The translations under genes and the position numbers were made by a program. Under the pieces are notes generated by a model that worked only from the letters and a program-made list of their open reading frames with translations, made no database searches and was not told the DNA's origin. From Euborellia annulipes (lineage: Eukaryota > Arthropoda > Insecta > Dermaptera > Anisolabididae), in contig JAKCPI010006169.1 in assembly GCA_023213315.1 (NCBI GenBank), positions 36,055 through 100,054 of the forward strand: DNA of 64,000 bases. Direction: 5' to 3'. This document shows, one piece after another, positions 10,165-22,001 of the stretch (the first letter of the stretch is position 1; the number at the start of each line of letters is the position of its first letter).

Positions 10165-11197
10165 AGGCGGCCATACACGGCAGGTCCAAAATCCAAATTG
10201 GCCCGGCACCGATCCAAAACTCGCCGTGTATGGGGAAACCGAGTTGGCTCGGCGACCGTTAGTTGGCTCGGTTGGATTTCCATCCGATCCAAAATCCACA
10301 GAGCCAAGTCCACGAGCCTTGGATTTGTCCTCGCCGTGTATGGCAGTTCTCCGAGCCAAGCCAAAACTTGTGCAGCGTTGCCAGATTCATATTTCTTTTT
10401 TTTAGATCCTTTTGATATTTTTTTAAATTTTCTGAAGAGATTTTAATTAGGATAATTATTTAAATATTTTTTAAATCATTTTTTTTAATAAAATTTTGAA
10501 AAAGTACTAAAATTAAGATAATTATGAGTGACATGTCATTTGTTGGGGGAAGTTCAAATGATCAATGGTAGCCATTCATCCTGCATTTTTCGGGGCAATT
10601 TTGCATTTTGATTCAATGACCCACAAAATATCCTACATTTAATTTGTAACCGTTTCTTCACTTGTGTTTAAGATTTAAATAAAAATTTTCAATTTTTAAA
10701 AATTATTTAAATTATTTATGATATGAAAGATGACATTATATTGGGATATTTTTATGCAATTCTTCATTTTGTTGTATTAAACGAAATTCTATTTCAAAAA
10801 AAGCACAGATGTAACGAGCTACAAAAGGGGTTGTTTTTCCTTCTATAAAGGATTTAAATAAACATTTTTTATTTATTATTTATATGGTGACATATTTTCT
10901 GATATTTTTAAACAATTTTTTTGTCTTATTAAACAAAATTTAATAAATTCTATTTGTTTTTTCTTGTTGTATCTTCCTTATAAAAAATATATATATTTTT
11001 TTTGGCATTTTTATTTTGTTGTATTAGGCACCGATTTGACAATTTACTAAGAGACTAACCTTTATTTACTCTTAAATGTCAAATTTCAAACGGGCCTGCT
11101 TGGCTCGGCCGTGTATGACCCCCTATTTTGGATCGGTCGAAAAATGGACTCGCACAAATTGGCTCGGCCTAAATGGACCTGCCGTGTATGGCCGCCT
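10165..11197. mobile_element. PIF/Harbinger-like non-autonomous element
   Basis: Perfect inverted ends AGGCGGCCATACACGGCAGG are flanked by TTA on each side (10162-10164 and 11198-11200). TTA/TAA 3-bp duplications with GGC-rich ends are a PIF/Harbinger trait. The interior repeats CCGAGCCAA-type motifs on both strands, giving overlapping open frames (about 10023-10446) that look fortuitous. Confidence 0.7.
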
Positions 11198-11865
11198 TTA
11201 GAGATATGGAGAAAATTAAATTTTAATAGAAAAAGAGATCTTATTTTGAATTTTCTAGATTTTTATTAAGACTTTACCCCTTAGGAATATGCATATATTT
11301 GAAATACATAGAAATACAAAGTTTCTGTCAACTCGGAGGTGGTTTAGTGGTACAAAACACGACTAAAATTTTTTTTCAGTTTTTTTTTTTTTTTACTTTG
11401 GACAGCCCTTAAACAATTTTTCCCATCCCTGAATGCAAAAAACATATATTTATGATATTCTATAGTTTTTTAACTTCCCAAAAATTATTCATTCGTGAAA
11501 GTATGTTAATTTTTAACGGAATTATGAACCAAATATAATAATTCCTAAGAGTTCTACTTTCGGAGAGCAAAGAAGCGCCTAAGAGATAGGCAGCCAAACT
11601 GTCTTTTTTTACTAGACTATGATAACTCTTGTTTATAATTTCGTTAATTTATCAATATTAACAGATTTCCACGAATGAATGATTTTTGGAAAGTTAAAGA
11701 ATTATAAAATATCATAAATATATGTTTTTTACCATCAGGTTTGGTAAAAATTATATTAGGGCTGTCCAAAGTTAAAAAAAATGAAAAAAAAAAATCTAAA
11801 CTCCACTAAATCCCCAGCGATTGGGCTGACACTTTATATTTCTATGTATTTTAATAATCTGCATA

Positions 11866-12137
11866 GCCCCGGGTCTGGCGTAGTAGGTAGCGTGCCTACC
11901 TCCTATACCAAACGTCGCGGGTTCGGACCCAGGCAGTCCGATGATTTTATTTAAGCCATTTGGATACCAGATGGCTTAAATAGAAATGCCTGAACCCCAA
12001 ATTGATATATTAATTACAACGGTTATCATCAAACTCTTATATGGCCTAAGTTGCCGAAAAGACTGTGTGAATGTGTGTGTGAGTGTGAGTGTGAATGAGA
12101 AAAAGTGTGAATGTTTAAAAAAAAAAAAAAATAATAA
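11866..12137 (+). mobile_element. tRNA-derived SINE, full length
   Basis: The head has a pol III A box TGGCGTAGTAGG and B box GGTTCGGACCC. The body includes TTTAAGCCATTTGG and GGCTTAAATAGAAATGCCTG, then GTTGCCGAAAAGACTG, a GTGTGAGTG-rich stretch and an A/AAT tail. It is flanked by the 14-bp duplication TAATAATCTGCATA (11852-11865 and 12138-12151). This is the best SINE copy here; others are at 15658, 16080, 14053, 38426 and 32112. Confidence 0.88.
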
Positions 12138-12171
12138 TAATAATCTGCATATTTCTAAGGGGTAACGCTTA

Positions 12172-12833
12172 AAAAAATCTGGTGTGACTGTCGCAGAGCA
12201 TTACCTCCGGTAATCGAAAGTTGTGTTCTGTGCTTGTCACACCAGATTTTTCGTGTCGACATATGTTTAGTTTCCGCTGATATATTGCAATTCAAGATAT
12301 AATAAAATTTATAAACATGGGGAAAATATTTATATTTTGTTACCATGGCAACCATTTCTCCTATCTTTCCTATGAAGTACAAGAGTAAACTGTACTTCAA
12401 ACAATTTTGAGGGTAAAATGAGAATATAAATTTTAAAGTATCTCTAAAAAATAATTGATTTTTAAATTTTAATCAAAACCGTAAGAGCGAATTTTGAGAA
12501 AATCGAAAAAAACTGAAAATCTACATTAGTAAAGTACTAGTACTTTTTGGCGGATCTTGATTAAAAGCTTATGTTTCCGGTCTCGCGGGGTGTTTAACTT
12601 AAATATAAAATTTCAGCCTCATAGCTCAATTCCTTCATGCTATAAATTTGCCACCCACACACAGACAGACACACACACACACACAGACCATGTCGCGAGA
12701 CCCACTTTTTTGGATTCAGGGGACCTCAAAACGTGATATATCCATCAAAATCTCGACATCGAATTTTTGACATGAATCCAATACTTTCTCTCTCTATATA
12801 TATTACATATATACATAGGTAAGAGAAAGTAAA
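12172..12833 (+). repeat. Family A repeat, longest copy
   Basis: It starts with the CTGGTGTGAC hairpin (12174-12253), followed by the CCATTTCTCCTATC block, GTAAAGTACTAGTAC, the ACACACACAGAC microsatellite, GGATTCAGGGGACCTCAAAA and the terminal AGGTAAGAGAAAGTA arm. This copy defines the order of blocks. No gene is present and the class is unknown. Confidence 0.75.
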
Positions 12834-13460
12834 AAATGCTACTCAATTTGTCACTAGAGGGAGAAAATATATTTTTTCCCCTAATCATTGTGAAATATTT
12901 GGTCAGGGAGAAAAAAAAAAAAAAAAAAAAAATTTTATAGTGCATTAATGCATGCATATTTTAAAGATTGGATTGTGCATGACCATCTTGTCAGCGGACT
13001 CTAATTATTATTATTAAACGAGGAAATGAAACAAATCAATTGGCAGTGTGACAGTAAACAAGTTTTCTGCTTGACTACAATTCGAACGAATAGTATCTCA
13101 ACTATTTTTGATTATTAATGAATAAATGTTATTTGATAGATACCGCAATTAAGTAAACAATATAATTTCGAATGATGATGAACGTGACCATTTCCATGGC
13201 CCATTTAAGTGATATGGTAATCAGTTTCTTACAAACCCATTACCATTGCATGCATTCAGTTCATTTAATTTCAACGCCTGCTTCGAGGTGCAGAGCGAGG
13301 GAGGGAGAGAGAGAGAATAATTACAAAATGTTCCGTTTGTCCCTCTGGCCATTTATCTATCCTTTACTCACCCGAGAAATTTCTCATTGGGATTTGGAAT
13401 TTGTATTAAAAAAAAAAAAAAATTAGTACAAGTGGCTAGTTATTTTTTATAGAAAAAAAA

Positions 13461-13905
13461 AAATCATTGTGTGGTTTTATGAAACCACGATGCAAGTAAA
13501 ATTTTTGTTCGGATCGTAGGCGTTTAACTGAAAATTTTCAGAAAATTATTCAATTAAGGGTATTAAAATCGCGTTTTTAATCTTAACTTAATAATTGGAA
13601 AATGGGAAATCAATAGGCGAATGTTAAAAACTGAGAACAATATTTATTTAGTAATTGAAGATTTGAATCATTTTAAATTATTTTAAAAATTATATTTTAT
13701 CAATTTAAAAATTGAATAATTAAATCTCACAATTATTTTTTTATAATTCGACATATATATTAAATTTCAACTTTCCAAATTTTTGTCGTCACGGCGTGTA
13801 ACGTCATGGCTTGTAGTGTCACGGCCTTTGACGTCACGGCTTGTAACGCAACATGCTGATAAAAGAGCGAAAAAAATTTGGGATGATCAAATAAAAGTTT
13901 CACTT
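13461..13905 (+). repeat. Family I dispersed repeat, copy 1, with 15-bp tandem block
   Basis: A roughly 445-bp segment beginning ATCATTGTGTGGTTTTATGA is repeated in direct orientation at 30341-30778 with only scattered changes. At 13787-13846 it holds four 15-bp units of the type CGTCACGGCTTGTAA, so the tandem block predates dispersal. No coding capacity. Confidence 0.8.
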
Positions 13906-14052
13906 TAAAATTATTTTTGGACTAGGTTTAGAGACGTAAGAAACCTGGGTATATTTTTAAGATTTATTTGGTATAGCCATCTCACTGGCCTCAGAGGATT
14001 TCTTTAAACGTAGTACGACATAGTCTATTAAATCAAATTCGTCAAATACAAA

Positions 14053-14160
14053 AATACCAAATGGCTTAAATAAGAATGCCTAGACCCAAATTATGGCCCA
14101 AGTTGCCGAAAAGATTGTATGTATGTGTGTGTGAATGGGAAAAAAGTGTATAATTCGTCA
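14053..14160 (+). mobile_element. SINE fragment, 5'-truncated
   Basis: It retains CCAAATGGCTTAAATA, AATGCCTAGACCC and AGTTGCCGAAAAGATTG plus the GTGTG stretch of the tRNA-derived SINE, without the tRNA head. Confidence 0.7.
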
Positions 14161-14351
14161 AACACAACAAAATTATGCTAATTAAGCAATCAATTATATT
14201 TTAATTTCTTGTATTTCGTCATGATAACAAAATCAATCGTTAAAAAAAAAAAATTAGTTTTAATGTCTTTTGGTGCAAATAATAAAAAATTAAAAAGTAG
14301 CAGGATAAAGAAAAGAAAAGCAGGTAGCATTTATTTCATTTATTTAAGGTC

Positions 14352-14460
14352 ATTAAGCTAACGTTTCGGTCTCAGTTGAGACCATATTCAGAACTATTTA
14401 TCACAGAAAGACAGCCCTCAAGCTCTGAAGATGGTCTCGATGTGAGCGACACAAGAATCA
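14352..14460. mobile_element. Hammerhead-like motif pair, small palindromic unit
   Basis: Minus-strand motif at 14352-14398 reads CTGAATA, T, GGTCTC, loop, GAGACC, GAAAC, GTT. Plus-strand remnant begins CTGAAGA at 14425 with GGTCTC and a scrambled return strand. The tail AATGACCTTAAATAAATG follows the minus motif, as at 34107-34150. Both cores are damaged. Confidence 0.45.
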
Positions 14461-14782
14461 GCTTTCTACTACACTGTGGTTTTCATTTTATGAAGTTATT
14501 TTATTTTAATTTATTTTTCATTATATCAAAAAAAAAAAAAAATTCACATGTCTGTTTTTTTTTTTTAATATATTGGCCCCGGATGCCCGACAATTTTATG
14601 AAGTAAAAACTGCAAATTTTTACATAAAATCGCACTTTTTTCAAAATTTTAACTAAAACTTTGCCATTATCATTTTATAGTCAAAACAAAATGCAACTTT
14701 AAGGAGATTCAGCCAAAGAAATGCGGCCACCCTATTTAATTTAAGATCCAATTTTACAAAATGTGATTTCTTCTCCTTTTAG

Positions 14783-14976
14783 TGATGGTAGCGGCGCCGG
14801 AACCACCAGTTGTAGCTCCACTTCCGGCTGCAGCTGCAGGTGCCGCTGTAACCGCTTCAGTCGCCTCCTCTAATGCATCATCAAGTCATCGGCAACAACA
14901 ACAACAACAACAACAAAGCCTGCTCAAGTTGGCTACAAGTTTACTTGTGGTATTCCATCTTTTTATGCATCGTTGA
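14783..14976 (+). CDS. Terminal exon of the Beat-like gene, GPI-type C-terminus
   Basis: A pyrimidine-rich tract (TTCTTCTCCTTTTAG) precedes the exon; its first two bases TG complete the codon opened at 7097. The frame reads MVAAPEPPVVAPLPAAAAG, a Ser/Thr/Ala-rich stretch, a Gln8 run from CAA codons, then LLKLATSLLVVFHLFM, HR and a TGA stop at 14974-14976. A low-complexity linker ending in a short hydrophobic segment with almost no cytoplasmic tail is typical of a GPI-attachment signal, as in several neural Ig-superfamily proteins. Matching phase and strand strongly link it to 6776-7097. Confidence 0.65.
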
Positions 14977-15330
14977 CCTCAACTCGGGGAAATTGCTGCT
15001 GCTGCTACGACCCCCTCAAAACAGAGAAAGGACTTTGCTAAGTAATCAAACTACTAAACATACTATTACACACACATATGGCTCTTGAATTCGAAATCTG
15101 ACACACGGCTCGGAAAAAAAAGAATACGGATTCAAAAAAGAAAAAAAAAAATATTTTTTCTAAATAAAAAATAAACAAAAAAAAAATATATATATATATA
15201 TAAATAAATAAAATTTTTAAATATAAATTATACACCACTTAAAAATAATAATAATAATAAATTCTTTAATATATTATATATATTATAACAAAAAAAAAAA
15301 AAGAAAAGAAAAAAAATAGAATTTTTGTTG
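14977..15330 (+). other. Probable 3' UTR of the Beat-like gene and downstream AT-rich DNA
   Basis: After the stop there is a short CTG-rich stretch, then A-rich sequence with several AATAAA-like signals (for example near 15163 and 15210). The true polyadenylation site cannot be chosen from the sequence. Confidence 0.4.
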
Positions 15331-15657
15331 ATTAATTTTTATGAAAAAGTTTAAAATAAAATGGCAAGGATTGCGTCTGACAAATCATTTTTTTTTTTTT
15401 TTTTTCTATTTTTTTGGTTGCCAAACAATCTGCTTCGAGACGAGAAATTCCTCTGCAGTCGGTGCAAAGGAATTGGTCTTTAGCTGGATGAAATGGAGTC
15501 CGGGATGGGAGGGAGCCCCGAGCATATGCAACCGAAACGACAAGGTGTTTGATCAGTGGCGTCATTTGGGGGCAGTCGGAGTATTTCAATATACACTGGG
15601 CGTCAAAAAAATAGTGGGACATTTTATTTCTTTTTAAAAAGACGTGTTCTAATCTAC

Positions 15658-15916
15658 ACTTTTTTTTTTTAAACACTCACACTTTTTTCTCATTCACACT
15701 CACATACATACAGTCTTTTCGGCAACTTAGGCCATTTAAGACTTTTACGTTATCCGTTATTGAGATTAATATACATATTAGGTGTCCAGGCATTTTTATT
15801 TAAGCCATTTGGTATCTAAATGGCTTAAATAAAATCATCGGACTGCCTGGGGCCCGAACCCGCGAGTTTTGGTATACGAGGTTAGCACGCTAACCTCTAC
15901 ACCAAGCCCCGAAGGC
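15658..15916 (-). mobile_element. tRNA-derived SINE in minus orientation
   Basis: Full-length copy of the SINE at 11866. The minus-strand head contains GGTGTAGAGG (A box) and GGTTCGGGCC (B box); the T-rich end at 15660 is the reversed poly(A). The duplication CTAATCTAC lies at 15649-15657 and 15917-15925. Confidence 0.88.
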
Positions 15917-16079
15917 CTAATCTACCTTAATGATAGTCTAATTTAAGAAACATTTAATATAAAATATCTTACATATTTCTAAATAAATTTAACACAAATA
16001 CAAATCATTTTAATACAATTTAAATAAAATAAAGAAAAATATGTCGATTTTAAATTTGAGGGATATATTAACAAAATTA

Positions 16080-16225
16080 CCAAATGGCTTAAATAGAAAT
16101 GCCTGGACCCCCAATAGATATTATAAATAATCGTCAAAGTCTTAAATGTCCTAAGTTGCCGAAAAGAATGTGTGTGGTGTGAGTGTGAATGAGAAAAAAG
16201 TGTGAATGTTAAAAAAAAAATTTAA
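16080..16225 (+). mobile_element. SINE fragment, 5'-truncated
   Basis: Body and tail of the tRNA-derived SINE only (CCAAATGGCTTAAATAGAAA, GTTGCCGAAAAG, GTGTG stretch, A-tail), inside the family B arm. Confidence 0.75.
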
Positions 16226-16518
16226 AAATTTGACGTTAAATTCGACATTTTTGTCTTTGTTTTATTTAAATTTTGATTATTTATTAAAATGATATGGATT
16301 TGTGTTAAATTTACTTAGAATTAGAATATTTCATATTAAATGTTTAATAAATAAAACAGTATCATTAAAAAGAAACAAAATTTTACGTATTTTTTGACGC
16401 GCAGTGTATATCTAAACTGTAAAAAAATTATTAAATTAAATACAAATTTGAGATACCTATTTATAAATAAAAAAGTTTGCCTCACCGCCCCCAAGGGAAA
16501 GTTAAAACGACGCCACTG

Positions 16519-17462
16519 TGTCACATCAAATCAGACTTCCATCGTCATAATCATTCGATCTCGTCTTCTATTCCCAATAAAAGAACACTGAGGATGGATC
16601 GTATGCTTAAAAATATTTAGAATAAAGTTGAGTAGATACTGAATTTTGATTTTTTTTTATAATAAATTCTTTATTTTTAACGAATTAATAGTCAGATCCA
16701 GTTAAGATCACATGGGATTGCAGAAATAAGTGTTTGATTGCTGAAAGGATCCTCCTATGCTTGTTAAATTGATAAATGTGCAATGGCAATCGACAATTAA
16801 TTTCTGGATTAAATTCGAGGATTACTCAGGAAAATAAAAACTACTTGGAGAGCTGTTTCGTCCAGGGCAGGTATGCAATTTCCAAACTATTAGGGCGTCC
16901 GGCGCATGCGCATTAAGGACAAGCAATACGCTTTTCGTTACTGCGCATGCGTCGGGTGTCCATCTCGACAATGACACGAATACGCAGGATTACTCTGCTC
17001 TAATGCGTGTCATTGTGCGCTTGGCCTACAGTAGATCACACAGCCATCATATTAAATAAAAAGCTTTAGAAATTAAAAACTGACGGCTCTATAAACCTGA
17101 TGATGGTTATTTCTTAGATCAAGATTTGACATTTTATAACTCTCATAGAGTGAAAGGAAAAAACTAGAAATGTTTTTTTTTCTAGCCGTCTTCAAGAATC
17201 GAAAAATAAAAAAAAAGGTTTTATAAAATCTTGAAATTACTTAATTTTTTTTTTGTGTAACGAATACAAAAAAAAAGAAATTTAATTTGACTAAGAACTT
17301 CTTATTTAAAAAAACAAAAAAAAAAGAATCTTCAACTATTCCCAATGTCAATTATTACAATATAATTAGAAATTATTAATATGCTTTGTTAGAAAGTGGA
17401 AAATATTAATTTTTTTTTTTTTTCCAAGTTTGGCAACCCTTTTGTTTGTAAATCTAAGAGTC
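16519..17462. other. No gene recognised
   Basis: A short GC-richer hairpin (GCATGCGCATTAAGGACAAG / CTGCGCATGC) occurs near 16910-16950, and GTGTCATTGT blocks near 16970-17020 are inverted. This may be a decayed small foldback repeat. The remainder is AT-rich. Confidence 0.35.
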
Positions 17463-19128
17463 AATGTACATTACAAACTGTATATGAGTGCGAAATGCGA
17501 ATCGGCCTATTAAGGGGATTTAGGAGGCAAAATTGTTTGCATTTTTTGCTAAGAGATGGCGTTAAGTAGGGAGCCAAAAACACAACTATCACGAAAATTT
17601 GCCAATAGATGGCAGGCTTATATTTAATCCCATGCATTTTGTTGTTGATCGTTGATAGTTTATAAATATTATTATATTATATATTTTGGAAACATAAAAA
17701 TAAAGTGCTTATAAGTGATCTGATAATGCCGACTGTTAGACTAACCTGCCATCTTTTGCAAGAATGCTGAACTATTTGACCGTTAATTTTTAAATAAATA
17801 CTAAATTTATTTTTTACATTATCCCTACTTTATTTGATTATTATAAGTTGGATATTAATGATTTTTACATTTCTAAATTAAAAAATAAATTACGATTATC
17901 ATAGATTTTTTTGCATTTTCTATAAATATAAAAAAAATCATTTTCATTATTTTTTCATTAAAAATAGCATTCTATTAATAGACCAAGGCGGTCCAATCCG
18001 CTAATCCGAAAATCCGGTCCGAACTTGATTTTTAGTCGTTCAAATGGATATAAATATTTATTAAAAGTAAACAATTTTGGCAATCCTTTGAAAAGGATCG
18101 CAAAAATCCAGGATTGCTATTCTTTCGAAAACGATTAGCGATCCTATCCTAAATGAGATCGAAAATGATTTCGATCCAGATCCTAAAATCCTTTATCGGA
18201 TCGGATTTTTGAATTTAAATTCAAAAGGATCGCGATCCTGCCCATCCATCCCTGGATGTAGCCAATAGTCTCGGCTTCTTCCTCCTTTTGATAATAATAA
18301 TAATGGCAAAAAAAAGGTCATTTTTGTTAACATTTATGTTAAAACAAAAGCAAAAGTTGTTTTTTCCCTACTTTTGACCTCGGTCATTCAGACCCCACTT
18401 TTTACAATATATCTTATAAAAAAATGAATAGTTTCTATACAAAAAAAAAAAACATTAATATAAAAAGAACATATTACAAAAAATAAATGACTATAAAGAA
18501 CGCTTAAAAAAAAAACATGAATAATAAAAAAAAAAACACAAAGGAAAGAGTTCATTTCAAAGCGACCAACCGAGGAGTTGAATTAACGAGGTTCGGGAGG
18601 CAAAGCTGTTCGAATGTTTTTGCCGATAAGATGGCGTTAATTATATAATATGTATCTTTTATAAAAGCATAAAAATATATAAATATAGGCCAGATATAGG
18701 CTATTAGTGTATCGGCTGTTAGACTAGCCTGCCATCTATTGCAAGAATGCTGAACTAATTTGACAGTTGGTTTTTAAATAAATCATCTAAGCTTATTTTA
18801 AAAATTTCTTAATTAATATGTGATTAATAATAACAATAAATTCATTTTTAAAATAAAAAAAATTAAAGATTATTGGGACAGATTGTTTTTTTTGTATTTG
18901 CTTGATAACAACAAAAATTAATTACGATAATTTTTTAATAAGTCATTAAAAAAATTATAGCTCGATGTCCCAATAATCTCTTATGAATTTAATTCATTAA
19001 AAAAAAACCGCATTGAAAAATTCCTTATAATAGTCTAGTTTTTTTTTAAAGTACGTTTAGACGTCGCTCCTGAACCCCCTTAACGCACTGTGCACTCGTC
19101 CACAATAGTTTAGTTTGTAATGTGCGTT
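17463..19128. repeat. Family F foldback region
   Basis: The edges ACATTACAAACTGTATATGA and, inverted, TTTAGTTTGTAATGTGC define a 1.6-kb unit. Inside are two copies of the AGATGGCGTT and CTGCCATCT blocks (17545-17770 and 18590-18790) and a GGATCGCGATCC-rich hAT-like segment (about 17970-18260) ending CCATCCATCCCTGG. The same blocks appear at 1700-2500 and 38670-38830. Confidence 0.5.
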
Positions 19129-20044
19129 GACACTAACATTTTTATTTCTAAATCAGATAAAAAATATATTTATAATGTAAAAAAAAAAATAATTTTTTTT
19201 TTTTTAAATTGAAAAATTATTTTTTTAAATTTCAAAACCCCAAATGTGAACTTGTTTGGACCAGCGAAAGAGATTTGTAAATATTTATAGAAAAAGAAGA
19301 TTATTAGATTCATTTTTTAGGAATAATTGTCGTTTTAGCTAGGAATTAAAAAAAAAAATAAATAAATGTGATTCGAATTCATTTTTTTTTTTTTTAAATA
19401 AAATGTCTTCCTTTTTAAATTTTAATTTCAAAATTAAAACCTCCGTGTGTCAGATTTTGAAAATTACATATATATATGTATATTTGTTTCCCTCGCATAT
19501 TTTACACAATTTTCGACACTCTTTTTAAACCAAATCTCGTTTTTTGTTTTTTCAGTGTAAATTTTATATTTATAACTATAAAAATATTAATGTCTCTCTC
19601 TCCTTGGTGAGTGAATGTTTGTCCGGAATATCGTTTGCTTTTGCCCCCCCCATTCCTTTTTTTTGCACGCCACTACACTCTCTTACACTGCTTCAGTGTT
19701 GAGCTTCCCCCCCCCCCCCCCCAACTTGAATAATGGAGGTCAAATGAAGATGATTTTTTTTTAATGGAAAATAATCGATTTCTTACAAGAGTAGATTTAT
19801 ATAATAATAAGAAGTATGAATACAGAGTGTTTGAATGCCAACGTTAAAAAAAAAAATAATGCACTCGTGGGGGACGAATTCTGGCAAAAACACGCCCCGG
19901 TTCAAATCCCATGAGCGCCTTATTTTTTCCGTTTGTGAGTTTTTTTTTTTTTTTTTTGTTATTTATTTTTTAACCCTTAGCTCTAAGCCAAAACAGTTTT
20001 TTTACAAAAAATTATACCGTATAAAAAATAGATTATATACAAAG
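19129..20044. other. AT-rich, no gene
   Basis: A/T runs, a C run near 19710 and a short GTTCAAATCCC sequence near 19900 resembling a pol III B box. No supported coding region. Confidence 0.45.
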
Positions 20045-20256
20045 TACACTGCGCGTCAAAAAAAAAAAAAAAAAAAAAAACAACATTTTGTTTCTATTCT
20101 AATCTACATTAATGATAGTCTAATTTAAGAAATATTTAATATGAAATATCTTATACATTTCTAAGTAAATTTAACACAAATACAAATTATTTTAATCGAT
20201 TTAATACAATTTAAATAAAATAAAGAAAAATATGTTGATTTTCAATTTGGGTGACA

Positions 20257-20647
20257 CATAGGCGCAACCAGGGGGGGGGTTTAGGGTTTTAACCCCCCCC
20301 CCCCAGGAGATAAAAAAAAATCAAAATATATATATTACAAATAGAAAAGAAAAAGTATAATCATTTCGGTTCCGCAAAAGAGGAAATATTCCGCGGGCGG
20401 CGCATGGAAAAAAAAATTTGGTTCCGCGGGCGGCACATGGGGAAAAATTTGGTTCCACGGGGCGGCAAAAATTTAGCGTCTCTAAAAAAAAGGTAAAATA
20501 TTTTTACGGACTGGAAAAAATTTCCCCGCAAGGCAAAAAAACTTCGGTTCTGCGAAAAAAAAAAATTTCACAGAAAAATATTTGAGATCAGCCCCCCCCC
20601 CCCCCCGGAAACCCCCCCCCCAGGAGCAAATCCTGGTTGCGCCACTG
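20257..20647. mobile_element. hAT-type MITE, C/G-run rich
   Basis: The ends CATAGGCGCAACCAGG and CCTGGTTGCGCCACTG are inverted. The flanks GGGTGACA and GGATGACA match at seven of eight bases. The interior repeats GGGCGGCAAAAATTTAGCG-type phrases also found at 42562-43067 and 53129-53434. Confidence 0.8.
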
Positions 20648-20824
20648 GGATGACAAATCTACATAATATCGATGTTTTGTTGGATATTAATTCAAAATTT
20701 TGTTTTTATAAGAATTTCCAGGAAAATAGATAGAGAAAAACTGAAATGGAAAGATTATTTTAAAATTTGGCGTTAATAAAAAAATTTCGACATTTTTGTC
20801 TTTGTTTTATTTAAAATGTAATTA

Positions 20825-22001
20825 CACTAGTCGACAAGGTTTTTTTCACAAGAAATCTAATTAGTGAACCTAGTACATTTTTTCATTCTGAATTCAGATA
20901 TGTAGTTGAATTTTTCCATCAGGCCGTTTTAGAGATATAGAGCAAAATAGATTTTAATAGAAAATGTGCTCTAAAACAGCTTTTATTTAGAATGTTCATA
21001 TTATTTTTAACGTGACACCCCGTCAAATTATGCAGATAGTTAGAATACATATAAATTTTAAGTTTCATCCCAATCGGAGGTCATTTAGACGTGCCTCAAA
21101 CGACTTAAAGTTTAAAAAAATCGAAATTTTCAAGATTTTTTTGCTTTGGTCACCCCTAATACAATTTTAGAGATCCCTGAATGAAAAAAACATATATGTA
21201 CGATATTCTATAGTTCTTTGGCTTTCTAAAAGCATTCATTCGTAAAAATCTGTTAATTATTAACGAAATTATTAATAAAAACGTCAGCAAAGAAAATACA
21301 CAAGTACACTCACTGGTCGAAAAAAATGGACTTCAATTGAATTAAAAAGCGAACCCTATCCACGAGAAGCTAATGTATCCTCTCTGAGCATCGGGTCACG
21401 GGCCCTAACTTTATTATATATTATTAAAAAAAATATTTTTTGAATCTCATATCTTTCTTTATACTTCTAAAAGAACAAGAGGTCCATTTTTTTCGTCCAG
21501 TGAATGTACTTAGGTTTTTCTTTGCTGACGTTTTTATTAATAATTTCGTTAATAATTAACAGATTTTTACGAATGAATGCTTTTTAGAAAGCCAAAGAAC
21601 TATAGAATATCGTAAATATATGTTTTTTTTCATTCAGAGATCTCTAAAATTGTATTAGGGGTGACCAAAGCAAAAAAATCTTGAAAATTTCGATTTTTCT
21701 AAACTTTAAGCCGTTTGAGGCACGTCTAAATGACCTCCGATTGGAATGAAACTTAAAATTTATATGTATTCTAACTATCTGCATAATTTGACGGGGTGTC
21801 ACGTTAAAAATAATTTGAACATTTTAAATAAAAGCCGTTTAAGAGCCCATTTTCGACTAAAATCTATTTTGCTCTATATCTCTAAAACTGTGCCTGATGG
21901 GGCAAAACTGAAATGATATTTGAATTCAGCATGAAAAATACTTCTAGAATTTCATATCTTCATTCTTGTGAAAGAAAAAAGTTCATTTTTGTCGACTAGT
22001 G
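20825..22001. mobile_element. Family D foldback element with CACTAGTCGAC ends
   Basis: Perfect inverted ends CACTAGTCGACAA, each next to TTA. Arms of about 470 bp (20825-21300 and 21510-22001) mirror each other and match the copy at 11200-12165. The centre is occupied by a separate small element. Superfamily unclear. Confidence 0.75.
21307..21506. mobile_element. Small TA-type MITE in the loop of the family D element
   Basis: The ends CACTCACTGGTCGAAAAAAA and TTTTTTTCGTCCAGTGAATG are inverted and bounded by TA. GGTCCATTTTTTTC / AAAAAAATGGAC extend the stem. It interrupts the family D loop. Confidence 0.7.

Larger units (their letters stand above)
10100..12165. mobile_element. Family D foldback element, host of two insertions
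   Basis: Blocks such as AAAACATATATTTATGATAT and TCATTCGTGAAAGTATGTTA are mirrored within 11200-12165 and match the cleaner copy at 20825-22001. The left arm is interrupted by the Harbinger-like element at 10165-11197, the right arm by the SINE at 11866-12137. The outer left end is not clear. Confidence 0.55.
15592..16409. mobile_element. Family B foldback MITE with clean ends
   Basis: It starts TACACTGGGCGTCAAAAAA and ends with the inverse TTTTTTGACGCGCAGTGTA. The internal arms are inverted: CTAATCTACCTTAATGAT to ATTTAAATAAAAT on the left is mirrored by ATTTAAATTTTG to CAGTATCATTAA on the right. TA-bounded ends suggest a Tc1/mariner-type MITE. A complete SINE (15658-15916) and a truncated SINE (16080-16225) lie inside. 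Confidence 0.65.
15554..16518. mobile_element. hAT-type MITE hosting nested elements
   Basis: The ends CAGTGGCGTCATTTGGGGGC and, inverted, CAGTGGCGTCGTTTTAAC define the outer element. The 8-bp flanks TGTTTGAT and TGTCACAT agree at five positions. Inside it lies the family B element 15592-16409, which holds two SINE pieces. Confidence 0.55.

Noticed and set aside
10023..10446. Overlapping frames of 104-113 codons
   Set aside because: They follow the repeated CCGAGCCAA motifs of the Harbinger-like element on both strands and cross its left end.
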